A stretch of 64,000 nt of DNA from Tenodera sinensis (lineage: Eukaryota; Arthropoda; Insecta; Mantodea; Mantidae), in assembly GCA_030765045.1 (NCBI GenBank), contig CM060962.1, positions 213,511,531-213,575,530 on the forward strand. Direction: 5' to 3'. The notes beneath the pieces are model-generated. The model was given only the letters and a program-made list of their open reading frames with translations. It had not been told where the DNA came from and did no database searches. Each line of letters opens with the position of its first letter. The first letter of the stretch is position 1. Positions 36,165 through 48,585 of the stretch are shown piece by piece. A program made the translations under genes and the position numbers.

Positions 36165-36490
36165 ACGGGATGGTTCTGGTGGTAGCATCTGTGCCCGCAC
36201 TCGATAGATCATGAGTTCGATTGCCGTAGCCTACCTTCCTGACCCATGTATTTCTCAGGGTTTCCCCGGGTCGCTAGACGAATGCTTAGGATAATTATAT
36301 CCCCGAATTCTCTGTTCCTCCATTTCATCTCACTTCACAATTCATGTCACCTTTCATCCGGCTTGGCGGTTTCAGGGTTCTAAGTGTTGGCGGGAGTTTC
36401 GGCGTGCAAGGCAGGTGCTTCCTCTCTGTAAATCCTCGTCGTCCAGATCAGCAGACCTCCGAGTCCCGGGCACCCCAGTGGAAGTGTTTC
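36165..36490 (+). mobile_element. Family C tRNA-SINE (plus)
   Basis: Head GGGATGGTTCTGGTGGTAGC, B-box GAGTTCGATTGCC, core TTTCCCCGGGTCGCTAGACG AATGCTTAGG, pyrimidine segment CTCCATTTCATCTCACTTC, and a body ending near 'gggcaccccagtgg'. Confidence 0.75.
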
Positions 36491-37129
36491 AGTCTAAGGT
36501 TAGTGTCACTACACAAAAATGAAATATGGAACAAAGAGCTGATAAAATAAGTGCAAACTAATTTTACTTTAATTTATTTAAAACCTTAGGACCTTTCTTA
36601 TGCCAAAAGTAGAGCTTATATTTATATTTGCTAAATGTAATCTATGCAACACAGCACTCTATTTCATTCTTATTTTGAGGTGATTAATAGATTCGAAGAT
36701 TTCAAGACCTAGCGTTTTCAATCACTGTAGTATAAAACGTTTGAATGGTGACGTTAACTCTCATGCCTACGTCTGCCCCAATCCTGCCATCGCAGTCAAA
36801 GTGTGGACAGCGTGGAGGGCAAGTAATTCTAAAGAAATGATATTATTAATTCCGAAAACTTCACGTAATGCAGTCAAGGGCATATTTTCACCCATGTGCT
36901 TTAATAATATATATACACACACACACACACATTTAGATGGGTATTTAAGGAAAGCAAACATTTTACATGTCTGAAAAATAGGTTCGCAATATAAGCATAC
37001 GTTTATGATTATTTATACTGCCAAATACTTTAGTTTCCACACTGCTTAACTATGGCGCGTAGAGGAAACGTATTACATCAGCAAATCTATATCAGGAAGT
37101 TCTCTGAATCACGAAAGCTAAGTCTTTGA
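36491..37129. other. No recognised gene; short AC tract
   Basis: AT-rich. A 77-codon plus-strand frame (36741-36974) runs into an AC repeat at 36914-36931 and is not a convincing gene. Confidence 0.35.
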
Positions 37130-37138
37130 ACAACCTTA

Positions 37139-37187
<49 letters not shown>

Positions 37188-37560
37188 TGTGTGTAAAAGA
37201 GAGAGTGAGAGAGAGAAATATCATAACTCAAAATCGAAAAATGTTATAGATAGCAAATTTCATATTTAAGTCCAAAATGTTTTTCTCAGAAATACATTAA
37301 GATTTTTACTAAATTCCTCTAGTCTTAAATAACCTTTTAAAAGTTTACTTAGAAAACTTCTCTTTATTTCTTTATTTTGCCCAAAACCGATTCTTTCTCT
37401 TTTATTCCTTTATCATATGTTTTCTAAATTTGTATGAATAAAATGTATAATCTTGACCATCCTGTAAATATCTTGTAAAGCCCTCCTTATTTTTATTAAA
37501 TTTTATACCGAACTTCATATAATAGGGAAACCATGAGAGACAGAGAATCAATTGCACGAA
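37130..37560 (+). repeat. Family A copy, old (plus)
   Basis: GT tract at 37141-37194, then 'gagagagaaatatcataactcaaaatcg', 'catatttaagtccaaaatg' and a highly diverged body with extra T-rich insertions, to 'accatgagagacagagaatc'. Confidence 0.6.
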
Positions 37561-37665
37561 AAAGAGAGACAGAGAAAGAAAGAGAGAAAGAAAGAGAGAA
37601 AGAAGGGAGGGAGAGAAGGAGGGAGGAACGGAGAAAGGGATCAAGGGAGGAAGGAAGTTAGGAAG
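37558..37665. repeat. Purine-rich (GAAA/GAGA/GGGA)n tract
   Basis: About 105 bp of almost pure purines on the plus strand, graded from GAGAAAG to GGGAGG units. Confidence 0.9.
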
Positions 37666-37814
37666 CCTCTATAAAATATTCGATTTGAGTGAAATAATAT
37701 GTTTCTTGATATTGGGCTTTTCCGAAATGTGATGGTAGTACATATGTCTAATTTGTATCCGATTTAGGAATATAAGTACCTACAACGCTGTAACAATGCG
37801 CATCACGACCTATG

Positions 37815-38300
37815 CAGATCTTTTATAGCTAACACCCCTCAAGAGGCAGGAATGAAGTGAGGGAATCGCAGGGTGACAGCTGCACGTGCCACTGAGACGC
37901 GCGGAAGTCCCTAACAAGTGCTGAAATCTCATCTCGGCACCAGTCCTCTCCGAGCAGCCACCACACACCACGGGTCCGCTGTCATGAAAGCGTCCCCCCC
38001 ACCCTCGGTCGCCCAAACGCCACCTAGTGCCGAGAACGGCAGTTACTATGCACATGCGCCATCTGCCTGTCACCGCCAACATCACTCGTCTGAAAGTACG
38101 TCTGGAAGATAAGGAAATGGAATGAAGGGAAATGATGGAAAGGAAACTGTGGTATGAAATTAAGCACCCAGCATTCGCCATAGTGACAAGGGGAAACCAC
38201 GGAAAACCCAAGGTCAGAGTGCGCGGTCGCCGGGGATCGAACCCGGGACAACCCCGAATGCTAGTCACACACGCTGCCGCGGCGCAATCTCGCTCGCTCA
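37815..38300 (-). mobile_element. Family C tRNA-SINE (minus)
   Basis: From about 38300 on the minus strand: GAGATTGCGCCGCGGCAGCG, B-box GGGTTCGATCCCCGG, core TTTCCCCTTGTCACTATGGC GAATGCTGGG, 'tttcctttccatcatttccc', and a GC-rich body to about 37815 ('ctgcgattccctcacttc'). Confidence 0.8.
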
Positions 38301-38454
38301 TGCTGCATGTAATTAGGTTCATATTGTTTAATTTTAAACTATTTGCAGCTAAACATCCTAATTAAAGAAGCAAAATGGACGCGTTATAATCATAGTTGTC
38401 CCTGCTTGCGTAAACCAGAATGAATACTACCATAAAATAAGTTCAAATTGGAAT

Positions 38455-38618
38455 GTTTCTGTAGCGTTTAACGCCCGCTTTTACAACACGCGGCACCACA
38501 GGTAGTGGCGCTGATGATACCTGGAATGAAGATGAAGCACCGGTGGAATGAAATGGCGGGGAAACCGGAGAATCTGGAGAAAACTCCCCCCTGCGCTGCT
38601 TTGTCCACCACAAATCAA
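38455..38618 (-). mobile_element. Family D SINE body, head missing (minus)
   Basis: Plus-strand reading GTTTAACGCCCGCTTTTAC, 'gatgatacctggaatgaagatg', 'aatggcggggaaaccgg' and 'tttgtccaccacaaat' matches the 33775-34020 body. It stops where the tRNA head should begin, so it is a 5'-truncated copy. Confidence 0.8.
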
Positions 38619-39478
38619 ATTAGATATTTCAGTATGTAGAGCGTTCCTAACGTGTTAATAATTTTGATTGGAGACAGGTATAATACTAAAGTGATTTTAC
38701 AGAACGATTTTAAATACTGAATGTTAATGTACTACTCTTTCATAGCTTTTAGTAAACGCATTCGATCGTCCTTTCTAAGTAAATTTAAAAATAAGCGATG
38801 TAATTGCTCCTGCACTTATCTGTTGCAATTTTTAACGACATTTGTATGTAAATGTATTTCCATTTGTACAACATAGCCTCTATGTATTTCTCAAAAAGCA
38901 GTAGTACTGCATTTGCTGCATAATGTCGGAGCGATGTAAAATAAATATTGCATGACGTTTGATTGGTCTAATTGCTAAAATTACTCTGAATCGGAATTAG
39001 ATAGATGCTATCTGCATAATTTAGAGAGTGCTCCCCTACCCCACCCCCGCCCCCGTTCTGATTGGAGGTCACTCTCGCAAGCGTATCGCCCTGATCATTG
39101 TCAACAATCTCGTACCCTTATATTTTTAATTTGACGTTGAAAAACACAACTAAATTAACCTTTACAGAAGGTGCGATTAAAACACCTACGTGTTTAAAAT
39201 TGTGCGCGTTAATTGTGATAACGCTTTACCAGTTTTACGTACTTGCAATTAAGGGGTTTGACTGCATTGAAATATAATCTGTACTAATAGTAAATCTACA
39301 ACTTAACTTTGTGTGGTAATTTTGACTTTAAAAAAACTGGTATTAGCCTGTATAATGTAGTATGCAGCAACTATCACTTTTGTGTACCTTTTTACTTATT
39401 ACATAGGTACCTACAGTAACGCCAGAAAAAATTCCTCACCATTAAAAAAATGTTATAATTACATAACCTTCTACGCTC
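38619..39478. other. No recognisable feature
   Basis: AT-rich with a small C-rich patch (39033-39056). No gene or repeat recognised. Confidence 0.35.
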
Positions 39479-39479
39479 A

Positions 39480-39998
39480 CTGTCGTTTATTACTTTACCT
39501 ACTACGTACGGGAGGTGCTGTATCACAGCCAAAAATTCGAGATTTCACCGGAAATATACGTCTTGGGGCCCTCTAAATCCAACAAAGCATTCTTAGAAAA
39601 ATGTCCATGTGTGTATGTGTGTGTGCGTCTGTGTATCTGCCTTTGAACAGCATAACTCAAAAACGAAATGTTGGTTTGAAACCAAAGTTGTTATTTAAGT
39701 TTAATATCTTTCAAGAATGCGACACGAAGACTTTGAATAACATCCCCCACTCTAAACTACCCTTTACTTAGAATATTTTTTTGAAAATTTCGCTTTTCTG
39801 GAAATGGCTCTAACGTTTTGATAAAAATGTCATATGTCATACATTTCGTTTGCCATAAAAATATCTAAAACATATGACATAAACAAAACCGTTGAGCCAT
39901 TTTAGAGAAAATAAAAATTTTCCATGGAAAGGGTAGTTTAGGATGGAAGAATTTTCTTCAAAATCTTCGTGTAGCATCCTTGAAGGACATTAAACTTA
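39480..39998. repeat. Family A foldback (plus then minus)
   Basis: A plus-strand copy (39480-39835), with ACTTTACCTACTACGTACG, GT-rich stretch and CAGCATAACTCAAAAACG, turns at about 39835. It runs back as the minus-strand equivalent (ATACATTTCGTTTGCCATAA to 'ccttgaaggacattaaactt', 39998). The turn lies in the middle of the element ('catatg'), giving a hairpin of about 165 bp arms. Confidence 0.7.
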
Positions 39999-40555
39999 AT
40001 GGGAGTTGGAGTGAGATTAGGAAATTCTACAATTTGTACCCCAGTAGTACCAAATTTTACCCACATTAATGAGTGCCTAGATCTACAACTGTACAAAATT
40101 TGAAGTATATAAGTCAAACAGCTTTTTAATTAAAATTGTTTAATTGATTTTAAAGATACTCCGATAAAAAAATGCTCCTCGCATAACAATTTTTATATGT
40201 TTGGCGTGAAACTTTGTGATCTGTTGCTTCATGCATTTGCAAGTCATAATTGCTTTGCATTTTGATTTTATACCGTTACTTTAGTGTCTGAAAATTTCTA
40301 ATATGTCTATTTACAGATTTAGCGTTTTTTCTTTAACTTTTCATGACAATTTAAATGTGAACATGTTCAACATTACTTGGCTATATCAAAATCCAGAGCA
40401 ATTTTGTACCCCTATATAAATAAGAACATATCGTGAAATGCTCAAAAGAATCCCTTCGAAAGGCATTCGAGATGTTCTCAGGCTTCGAGCCAGGTGTAGT
40501 GACGAAGTGTCATCAACCTTTCGGGAGTGCATCCCTCCCATCATCACAATGATGA
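39999..40555. other. Insert replacing the Family A microsatellite region
   Basis: Between the minus-strand landmarks 'gacattaaactt' (39998) and 'tttttttggaatcaggg' (from 40561), ~560 bp of unrelated AT-rich sequence occupy the place where other copies carry the CA tract. The GT/CA microsatellite itself is absent. No coding or TIR signal was seen. Confidence 0.5.
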
Positions 40556-40670
40556 ATGACTTTTTTTGGAATCAGGGGACATCAAAACATGTTTCCGGTG
40601 AAATCTCGACACCAAAGTTTTAGGTCAAACACAATACTTCCTTACTTATATATAGTAACGAAAGTAAAAA
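40556..40670 (-). repeat. Family A 5' end (minus)
   Basis: AATCAGGGGACATCAAAACA, TTTCCGGTGAAATCTCGACA and 'cttacttatatatagtaacgaaagtaaaa' form the 5' terminus in minus orientation, completing the copy interrupted at 39998. Confidence 0.7.
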
Positions 40671-40830
40671 TAATTTGATACAATTAAGACAAAGCTTTGC
40701 CTTATATAATGAAGCTAATTTGGAAAAGTACATGGACATGCTTTAAATATAAACGTAAAAGCTATGGTAAAAAGCTGCAAATGTGCCCTAACTTCACTGT
40801 GATCATTAAGCACTTTAACGGGAAATTAAC

Positions 40831-40861
<31 letters not shown>

Positions 40862-41097
40862 GTGCAAGTGTGAGGAACTTGTGGAGAGGGAAATCAGGTA
40901 GAACGTAATAGAGCAGACATGGGAAAGCTAGACTTAAAAGTGGACAAAATTAGCGTGGCGTAATAAAAGAACGCCTCCTAAACCGAGCTCTGAAATATAC
41001 CCCAATCTGGTACTACTGGTTTTAATTACTTTTATGGAGGAGCGGTTTTATTCCGAATATCTTATTACTACAATTTTTGTTATATTATCATTCTTGT
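40671..41097. other. Spacer with poly-A (28 bp)
   Basis: A-run at 40831-40858, otherwise unique AT-rich sequence. Confidence 0.5.
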
Positions 41098-41317
<220 letters not shown>

Positions 41318-41329
41318 GAGAAGTAGAAC

Positions 41330-41930
41330 TTTTTGAATGTTTTGACATCTAGAATGTTCTAGAAAGTTCCAGCAGCTGTGTGAGTGAGTCAGTGAGTACG
41401 TCAGTCTGTAAATGAGTGAGTCACTGAGTACGTCAGTCAGTACATGAGTGACAGTGAGTCTTGTGTTCGACTCGCTGTTACTCAGCGAGTGAACCGCCCG
41501 GAAGAAGAGGCCATAACGAGCATACTCGGTTACGCAGAACGTGAAGTGAACGTCGCAGAACAACGTGAAGCGACAACGAACATTGGAACTAGTTCACATT
41601 ATTGAAGTGACAGAGTGAGTTAAGCGGACTCTCGGCGAAAATTAAACGAAATATAATTGACAGTGATGTGACATTTGAAAGTCACAGTATTCACTGTTGA
41701 AAGTAACACAAAGTAACAAAATCCAACTCGTTAAACGAGCACTCTAATATAGGACTCTGCAATCGATCAAAATCAATAAGGAACCAGCACGCCACTGATA
41801 AAACTTACTTGAGTTACTTCTAGTTGTAGGTAGTCAGATTCATCCTGTGTTCAGAATTAACACCTCTGTAAAATGTATTTCATCTTGGTAAGAAAGACAA
41901 GAAAATAAAATTGTATTCATTGCATACATG
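41330..41930. other. Unassigned region between AAT and GGT tracts (possible LTR)
   Basis: Contains a degenerate 'gagtgagtcagtgagtacgtc' tandem stretch (41378-41460), CTAGAATGTTCTAGAAAGTT (a near-palindromic sequence), and AATAAA near 41906. The composition reminds me of an insect Gypsy-type LTR, but no TG...CA ends or target duplication could be fixed. Confidence 0.25.
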
Positions 41931-41956
41931 GCATTCATGTGTGCAAAGGAAGATGT

Positions 41957-44900
41957 AGTATTGGTGGTGGTGGTGACGGTGGTGGTGGTGGTGTTGGTGG
42001 TAGTGGTGGTGGTGGAGGTGGTGGTGGTGGTAGTGGTAGTGGTAGTAGTGGTGGTGGTGGTGGTGGAGGTGGAGGTGGTGGTGGTGGTAGTGGTAGTGGT
42101 GGTGGTGGTAAAGGTGGAGGTGGTGGTGGTGGTAGTGGTGGTGGTGGAGGTGGTGGTGGTAGTGGTAGTAGTGGTGGTGGCGGTGGTGGTAGTGGTGTTG
42201 GTGGTGGTGGTGTTGGTGGTGGTGGCGGTGGTGGTAGTGGTAGTGGTGGTGGCAGTAGTGGTGGAGGTGGAGGTGGTGGTGGTGGTAGTGGTGGTGGAGG
42301 TGGTGGTGGTAGTGGTCGCGGTACTGGTGGTGGTGGTGGAGGTGGAGGTGGTGGTGGTGGTAGTGGTAGTGGTAGTGGTGGTGGAGGTGGAGGTGGTGGT
42401 GGTAGTGGTAGTAGTGGTGGTGGCGGTGGTGGTGCTACTGGTGGTGTTGCTGGTGGTAGTGGTGGTGTTGGTGGTGGTGGCGGTGGTACTGGTAGTAGTG
42501 GTAATAGTGGAGGTGGTGGTGCTAGTGGTAGTGGTGGTGGTGCTGGAGGTGGAGGTGGTGGTGGTGGTAGTGGTGGTGGAGGTGGTGGTAGTGGTAGTAT
42601 TGGTGGTGGTGGCGGTGGTGGTGGTGCTGGTGGTGGTGCTGGTGGTAGTGGTAGTGTTGGTGGTGGTGGCGGTGGTGGTAGTGGTAGTGGTGGTGATAGT
42701 GGTGGTGGTGGTAGTGGTAGTGGTGGTGGTGGAGGTGGTGGTGGTAGTGGTAGTAGTGGTGGTGGCGGCGGCGGTGGCAGTAGTAGTGCTGGTGGTAGTG
42801 GTGGTGTTGGTGGTGGTGGTGGTGGCGGTGATGGTGGTGGAGGTGGAGGTGGTAGTGCTGGTGGTAGTGGTGGTGTTGGTAGTGGTAGTGCTGGTAGTGG
42901 TAGTGGTGGTGGAGGTGGAGGTGGTAGTAGTGGAGGTGGTGGTAGTGGTAGTGGTGGTGGTGGTGGTGGTGGTAGTGGTGGTGGTAGTGGTGGTGGTAGT
43001 GGTGGTATTGGTGGTGCTGGTAGTGGTGGTGCGGGTGGTGGTGGTAGTGGTCGTGGTGGTGGTGCTGGTGGTGGTGCTGGTGGTAGTAGTGGTGTTGGTG
43101 GTGGTGGTGGCGGTGGTGGTGGTGCTGGTGGTGGTGGTAGTGGTAGTGGTGGTGATAGTGGTGGTGGTGGTAGTGGTGGTGGTGGAGGTGGTGGTGGTAG
43201 TGGTAGTAGTGGTGGTGGTGATGGTGGCGGCGGTGGTAGTAGTTGTGCTGGTAGTAGTGGTGGTGTTGGTGGTGGCGGTGGTGGTGGTGGAGGTGGAGGT
43301 GGTAGTGCTGGTGGTAGTGGTGGTGTTGGTAGTGGTGGTGGTGGCAGTGATGGTGGTAGTGGTGGTGGAGGTGGAGGTGGTAGTAGTGGAGGTGGTGGTG
43401 GTAGTGGTAGTGTTGGTGGTGGCGATGGTGGTGGTGGTAGTGGTGGTGGTAGTGGTGGTATCGGTGGTGCTGGTGGTGGTGCGGGTGGTGGTGGTAGTGG
43501 TGGTGATGGCGGTGACGGTAACGGTGGTGGGTGGTGGTGGTGCTGGTGGTGGTGGTGCTGGTGTGGTGCTGGTGGTAGTGGTGGTGTTGGTGGTGGTGGC
43601 GGTGGTGGTGTTAGTAGTGGTGGTGGTAGTGGTGGTGGTGGTAGTGGTGGTGGTGGCGGCGACGTTGGCGGTGACGGTGGCGAGTGGTAGTGTTGGTGAT
43701 AGTGGTGGTGGTGGTCGTGGTGGTGGTAGTGGTGGTGGTAGTGGTGGTGGTTGTGGCGGTGACGGTGACGGTGGCGGGTGGTGGTGATGGTGGTGGTGCT
43801 GATGGTGGTGGTGATGATGGTGGTGGTGACGGTGGCGGGTGGTGGTGATGGTGGTGGTGATGGTGGTGGTGGTGATGGTGGTGGTGGTGGCGGGTGACGG
43901 TAGTGGTGGTGATGGTGGTGGTGGTGGTGATGGTGGTGATGGTGGTGCTGGTAGTGGTGGTGGTGGGTGATGGTGGTGATGGTGGTGGTGGTGGTGATGG
44001 TGGTGGTGGCGGGTGATGGTGGTGGTGATGGTGGTGGTGATGGTGGTGGCGGGTGATGGTGTTGGTGGTGATGGTGGTGGTGGTGATGGTGGTGGTGGTG
44101 GTGGCGGGTGATGGTGATGGTGGTGGTGATGGTGGTGGTGGCGGGTGATGGTTGTGGTGATGGTGGTGGTGATGGTGGTGGTGGTGGTTGTGGCGGTGAC
44201 GGTGACGGTGGCGGGTGGTGGTGATGGTGGTGGTGGTGATGGTGGTGATGGTGGTGGTGGTGATGGTGGTGGTGGTAATGGTGGTGGTGGTGATGGTGGT
44301 GGTGGTGGTGGGTGATGGTGGTGATGGTGGTGGTGGTGGTGGCGGGTGATGGTGGTGATGGTGGTGGTGGTGGTGGCGGGTGATGGTGGTGATGGTGATG
44401 GTGGTGATGGTGGTGGTGATGGTGGTGGTGGTGATGGTGGTGGTGGTGATGGTGGTGATGGTGATGGTGGTGGTGGTAATGGTGGTGGTGATGGTGGTGG
44501 CGGTGGCGGGTGATGGTGGTGATGGTGGTGGTGGTGGCGGGTGATGGTGGTGATGGTGGTGGTGGTGGTGGCGGGTGATGGTGGTGATGGTGATGGTGGT
44601 GATGGTGGTGGTGGTGGTGGCGGGTGATGGTGGTGATGGTGGTGGTGGCGGTGGCGGGTGATGGTGGTGATGGTGGTGTTGGTGGTGGTGGTGGTGGCGG
44701 GTGATGGTGGTGATGGTGGTGGTGGTAATGGTGGTGGTGGTGGTGGTGGTGATGGTGGTGGTGGTGGCGGGTGATGGTGGTGATGGTGGTGGTGGCGGGT
44801 GATGGTGGTGTTGGTGGTGGTGGTGGTGGCGGGTGATGGTGGTGATGGTGGTGGTGGTGGTGGCGGGTGATGGTGGTGATGGTGATGGTGGTGATGGTGG

Positions 44901-45040
44901 TGGTGATGGTGGTGGTGGTGATGGTGGTGGTGGTGATGGTGGTGATGGTGATGGTGGTGGTGGTAATGGTGGTGGTGGTGATGGTGGTGGCGGTAGCGGG
45001 TGATGGTGGTGATGGTGGTGGTGGTAGTGGTAGTAGTAGG
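41957..45040. repeat. Giant G-rich (GGT)n array
   Basis: About 3.1 kb of GGT-based sequence in two styles. 41957-43690 is GGT with AGT, GGA, GCT and GTT variants; 43690-45040 is rich in GATGGT with recurring GGCGGGTGATGGTGGTGATG units. Higher-order copies are visible: a ~450-460 bp offset between 42690-43060 and 43140-43510, and a 487-bp offset between the unit starting GGCGGGTGATGG at 44375 and 44862. The plus strand is G-rich here, opposite to the first array. Stop-free frames of up to about 1,078 codons arise on the minus strand, but they encode only His, Thr or Pro runs and are not genes. Confidence 0.97.
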
Positions 45041-45060
45041 TAGGACTGTGCACACATGAA

Positions 45061-45715
45061 GATGTTCTAGCGCCATAATGGTGTTTTAATTGTTGTGCAG
45101 GACACAGCTATTACTAATCATTTTGTTGTGTTCCATATTTCTTCCTTATTGTTTCTATTGATTATAATTTTTGCTGATTGATATGAGAATTCATATTGTG
45201 TGATGTGAAGTATTTTTGTATCTAATTTTGCCACTTGATATGCCTTCTCATTAAGGAAGATGTTTAACAACATGTGGAACTCAGCACCATTAGAGTGGCA
45301 GCCGAGCACTAAATGACTGCTCTATTACTACAGTTAATTGTAATTTTCTTCTCTGGTTCGTATGATTCTCCAAGGAAAATTGAGGTATCATTGGTGCACT
45401 TGCTAATGGAGTACTTTTTTCAGAAATTGCAATGCTCCTAGCTTTGAAAATAAGACAATGCTACTTATTTTTATGCTTGTGGAAGATAAATAATGCTTTG
45501 GATTAGAAATCAGTACCGCATTCGTATTAAGTATTTATTTTGCATTTATTAATAGGAATATTGAAATGAATGATCATCAGGTATCTTCAACGTTTGTCGT
45601 CGCAAAATCAAGGTAGCCTGTATCAAAGTGTCCCTATAGAATCCTTCTGTAACTACTGAAAGTTTATCCGTTAAATTCTGTAACATCTTACATTTACGTA
45701 ATCTCTGTTGCTTAC
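45061..45715. other. No recognisable feature
   Basis: AT-rich unique sequence after the array. Confidence 0.35.
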
Positions 45716-45717
45716 TT

Positions 45718-46440
45718 ATGATGGTTATAGGAATTGTAATTTCCACCCAAACATTTGTATCCAGATTTCATCCTCCTCCCGTGCTAATCTAGTGAAACAG
45801 ATGCTACACTTAATTGAAAATGTAGACATCCATCCCTAGACTAGAAAACAGGAAGGGCAGTCTTCTTAGGCTGAGGTGCTATAGGGAAACTTGCTTCCAA
45901 AAAATGGTCATGGTCATGGTCACTCTCCTCTCAAAAAGCATATTTAGAAAAATGTGTAGGTCTGTCTGTCCGTCTGTTTGTCATCGGAATAATTCAAAAA
46001 TACAAAATTGGTCCAATATCAAACATTGTATTAAGTTCTGCATCTTTCAAGGGTTCACCATGAAAATTTTCAAAAAATTTCTCAATCCCACGAAAACTCC
46101 ATTATTTTTTATTTTCTCCAAAAATATTTTGGTGAATGTGATCAAATTACTACAGATCTGAGTGATTGTCATGAAGAAAAAATGTATAGTTGTATTGAAT
46201 TTCTATACTCCTCAACAGCCTGCTGAATCCTTCTCAGTGACTAAACTTTGAATAATTTTCTATAACTGAGGAACCATGAAAGCTAGATAAAACGTCTACA
46301 GTAAAAATATGGAGTTTATCTGAACGTCTATTTTTGTGTGATATCACTTTTTTTTAATGAAATACTCCTTGGCATACTTAACATTTTCTCAAGCGGTAGA
46401 GCATTTATCCGACGGGGACTTAAAAGTTTGCAATTCTTCT
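45718..46440 (+). repeat. Family A copy, old and diverged (plus)
   Basis: 'gtaatttccacccaaacatttg', a gap with unrelated sequence, then AGAAAAATGTGTAGGTCTGT at the microsatellite position, 'cggaataattcaaaaatac', 'ctttcaagggttcaccatgaaaat' and 'cattttctcaagcgg'. It shows the ordered landmarks at low identity and no long GT tract. Confidence 0.55.
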
Positions 46441-46499
46441 TTTATTTCGCAATAACCTGTTACTATGATTTCTAACTTATTTCTCCGTATTTTTGACCA

Positions 46500-47010
46500 T
46501 GAGAGATGGCTCTGTGGTGACGTGTGAGCCTCATATTTAGGAGGATCCCGAGTTCAATTCCCTTTGGGGCGGCCACACTGTCAATGGTTTCTGTTGTTTC
46601 CCTGAAAAGTAGGTGAATGCTGGGGTGGTTCTCCTTTTATCATTGACTTCCTGTCCATTATTTCGGTTCATCTCTTTTGGGTTGCAGGACAGTTGACGGC
46701 GGTTGGTGCGTTGCGGCAGGACGCAGGAATTTCCACTAAGGAAAGATGTCTCCCTGGTGTTTAGTGAAACTACTGGAGACCCTTCCTTTCGGGAAGTGTT
46801 TGGTCTATTCCCTGGACTCCCAGGTTGGGAGTGGCTAAGGCAGGGCTAGCTGGTGTCAGGATTGGTCTCATGTTGGAATCGTCAGGAACCCCGTCCTTGA
46901 GAGCGCACATCGTCGTCCGAAACTGGCAGTCCTTCGGGTCTCTTCTTCATCCCTTCCTCTCAGAAGTCACTCTGGAAGGAAAATGGTGGAAAATGCTGTG
47001 CTCCAGTTAC
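46500..47010 (+). mobile_element. Family C tRNA-SINE (plus), long
   Basis: Head GAGAGATGGCTCTGTGGTGA, B-box GAGTTCAATTCCC, core TTTCCCTGAAAAGTAGGTGA ATGCTGGGG, then TTCATCTCTTTTGGGTTG and a GC-richer body to about 47010. The 65-codon frame inside the body (46825-47028) belongs to the SINE, not to a gene. Confidence 0.75.
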
Positions 47011-47726
47011 TGGAGTCCTCTTGTCTGACTACTCTTTGCTCTCCATGCTTCTGATATATACATCTGAATGTTGTTTCTGCATGCTGTATACCTACTACTA
47101 AGCACTTTTTACTTATTTTCAAATTATATCTAGTCCAACATGTTTGGGAATAAGGTAACCTGGATACACGATTCATTTTTCGTGTAAATAATACAGGTTA
47201 ATGGTATAGGTGAATTAGCTCCGCGTAGAGAAAGTCGTGTGATTGCACATCAGACTTTGTTTTGTGGGGAGGGAGCCAGTTTAGCCATCAGTATGTTTGT
47301 TCATGTTTCAATATAATCCCTGCAGAACTGATTACTTAAATTACTCATCCTGGTGCGTTTGATCTACCATTGTGACATTTAGGAGGAAACAAATTCGCAT
47401 TCAGCTAGCTCTTAATTCGATTGCCGCAAGAGTCGATAGGAATAATGAGCCTACCCACAGCAAAAGGGTGAACGGTTGCATTACCAACCCCTTTTGCATT
47501 TAACAGCAGAAATAATACAAGGGGGTACTATTGATTCTATTAGCAAACATTGCCGCAATTTTGGTTCAGCATGAGGGATCAAAACATGCCTACAGTTTCC
47601 ATTATAAATAGGGTAGTTGCTATCTGCCACAGAATGTGAAATCTAAATAAGACTTGTGCTAGAAACGTGGCTGTGTATACTTTGGCTTAGGTTAAAAACT
47701 GACCGAAATCCGTCTTGTCTGCTGAA
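47011..47726. other. Spacer with a Family A 3'-end scrap
   Basis: CGTAGAGAAAGTCGTGTGAT TGCACATCAGAC at 47223-47254 is a short Family A 3' terminus. The rest is unrecognised. Confidence 0.5.
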
Positions 47727-47727
47727 T

Positions 47728-48094
<367 letters not shown>

Positions 48095-48189
48095 CCATGT
48101 ATTTTAGTCAAGCAAGGTGGCTTCATGCAAATGAGTGAAGCTCGTTTAAGGAAATACCGCGTACCGTCGACCGCACATAGTGACTTTAG

Positions 48190-48585
48190 CATTTTCGTGG
48201 TGCTCCCTGATTGGTAGACGAATGCTGAGGTGATTTCTCATCTACAACGGTTTTCTTTCCATAATTTGCCTTTCATTCCATTTTCTTCCCATCTTTCAGG
48301 TGTGCTAGGTTTTGTGACGTATGGCGATACCACATAGATGCAATAGATACTTGTTCAAAGGAAAAAGTACTCCCCGTATATGCTAGAGGGCTGCTTGTTC
48401 ATCGCCCTCTCTAGGCATCTCCAGCAGTGGGACCAGTCTCCGAGCCTGTAACTTTTTGGGACTTCCGCATTCCTCCGTTGCTTCTCTGCCTGCCACGTGT
48501 AGCCTCCTGCGGTTCTTTCACTTCATCTCTTCCTCCTGTGAGAGATAGGCACGATAGATCTATACCGGGCGGAAGGGAAGTCATT
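48190..48585 (+). mobile_element. Family C SINE, head missing (plus)
   Basis: Starts inside the core: GTGGTGCTCCCTGATTGGTA GACGAATGCTGAGG. The pyrimidine segment CCTTTCATTCCATTTTC and a body with CTCTCTAGGCATCTCCAGCA and TTCACTTCATCTCTTCCTCC follow. It begins about 100 bp after the AAT tract. Confidence 0.7.

Noticed and set aside
37810..38365. 170-codon minus-strand frame and shadows
   Set aside because: Entirely inside a Family C SINE, including its tRNA head.
41840..45076. 1,078-codon His/Thr/Pro frame and other long frames across the GGT array
   Set aside because: Same cause: the repeat unit lacks stops on the minus strand. No non-repetitive protein segment is joined to it apart from short chance tails.
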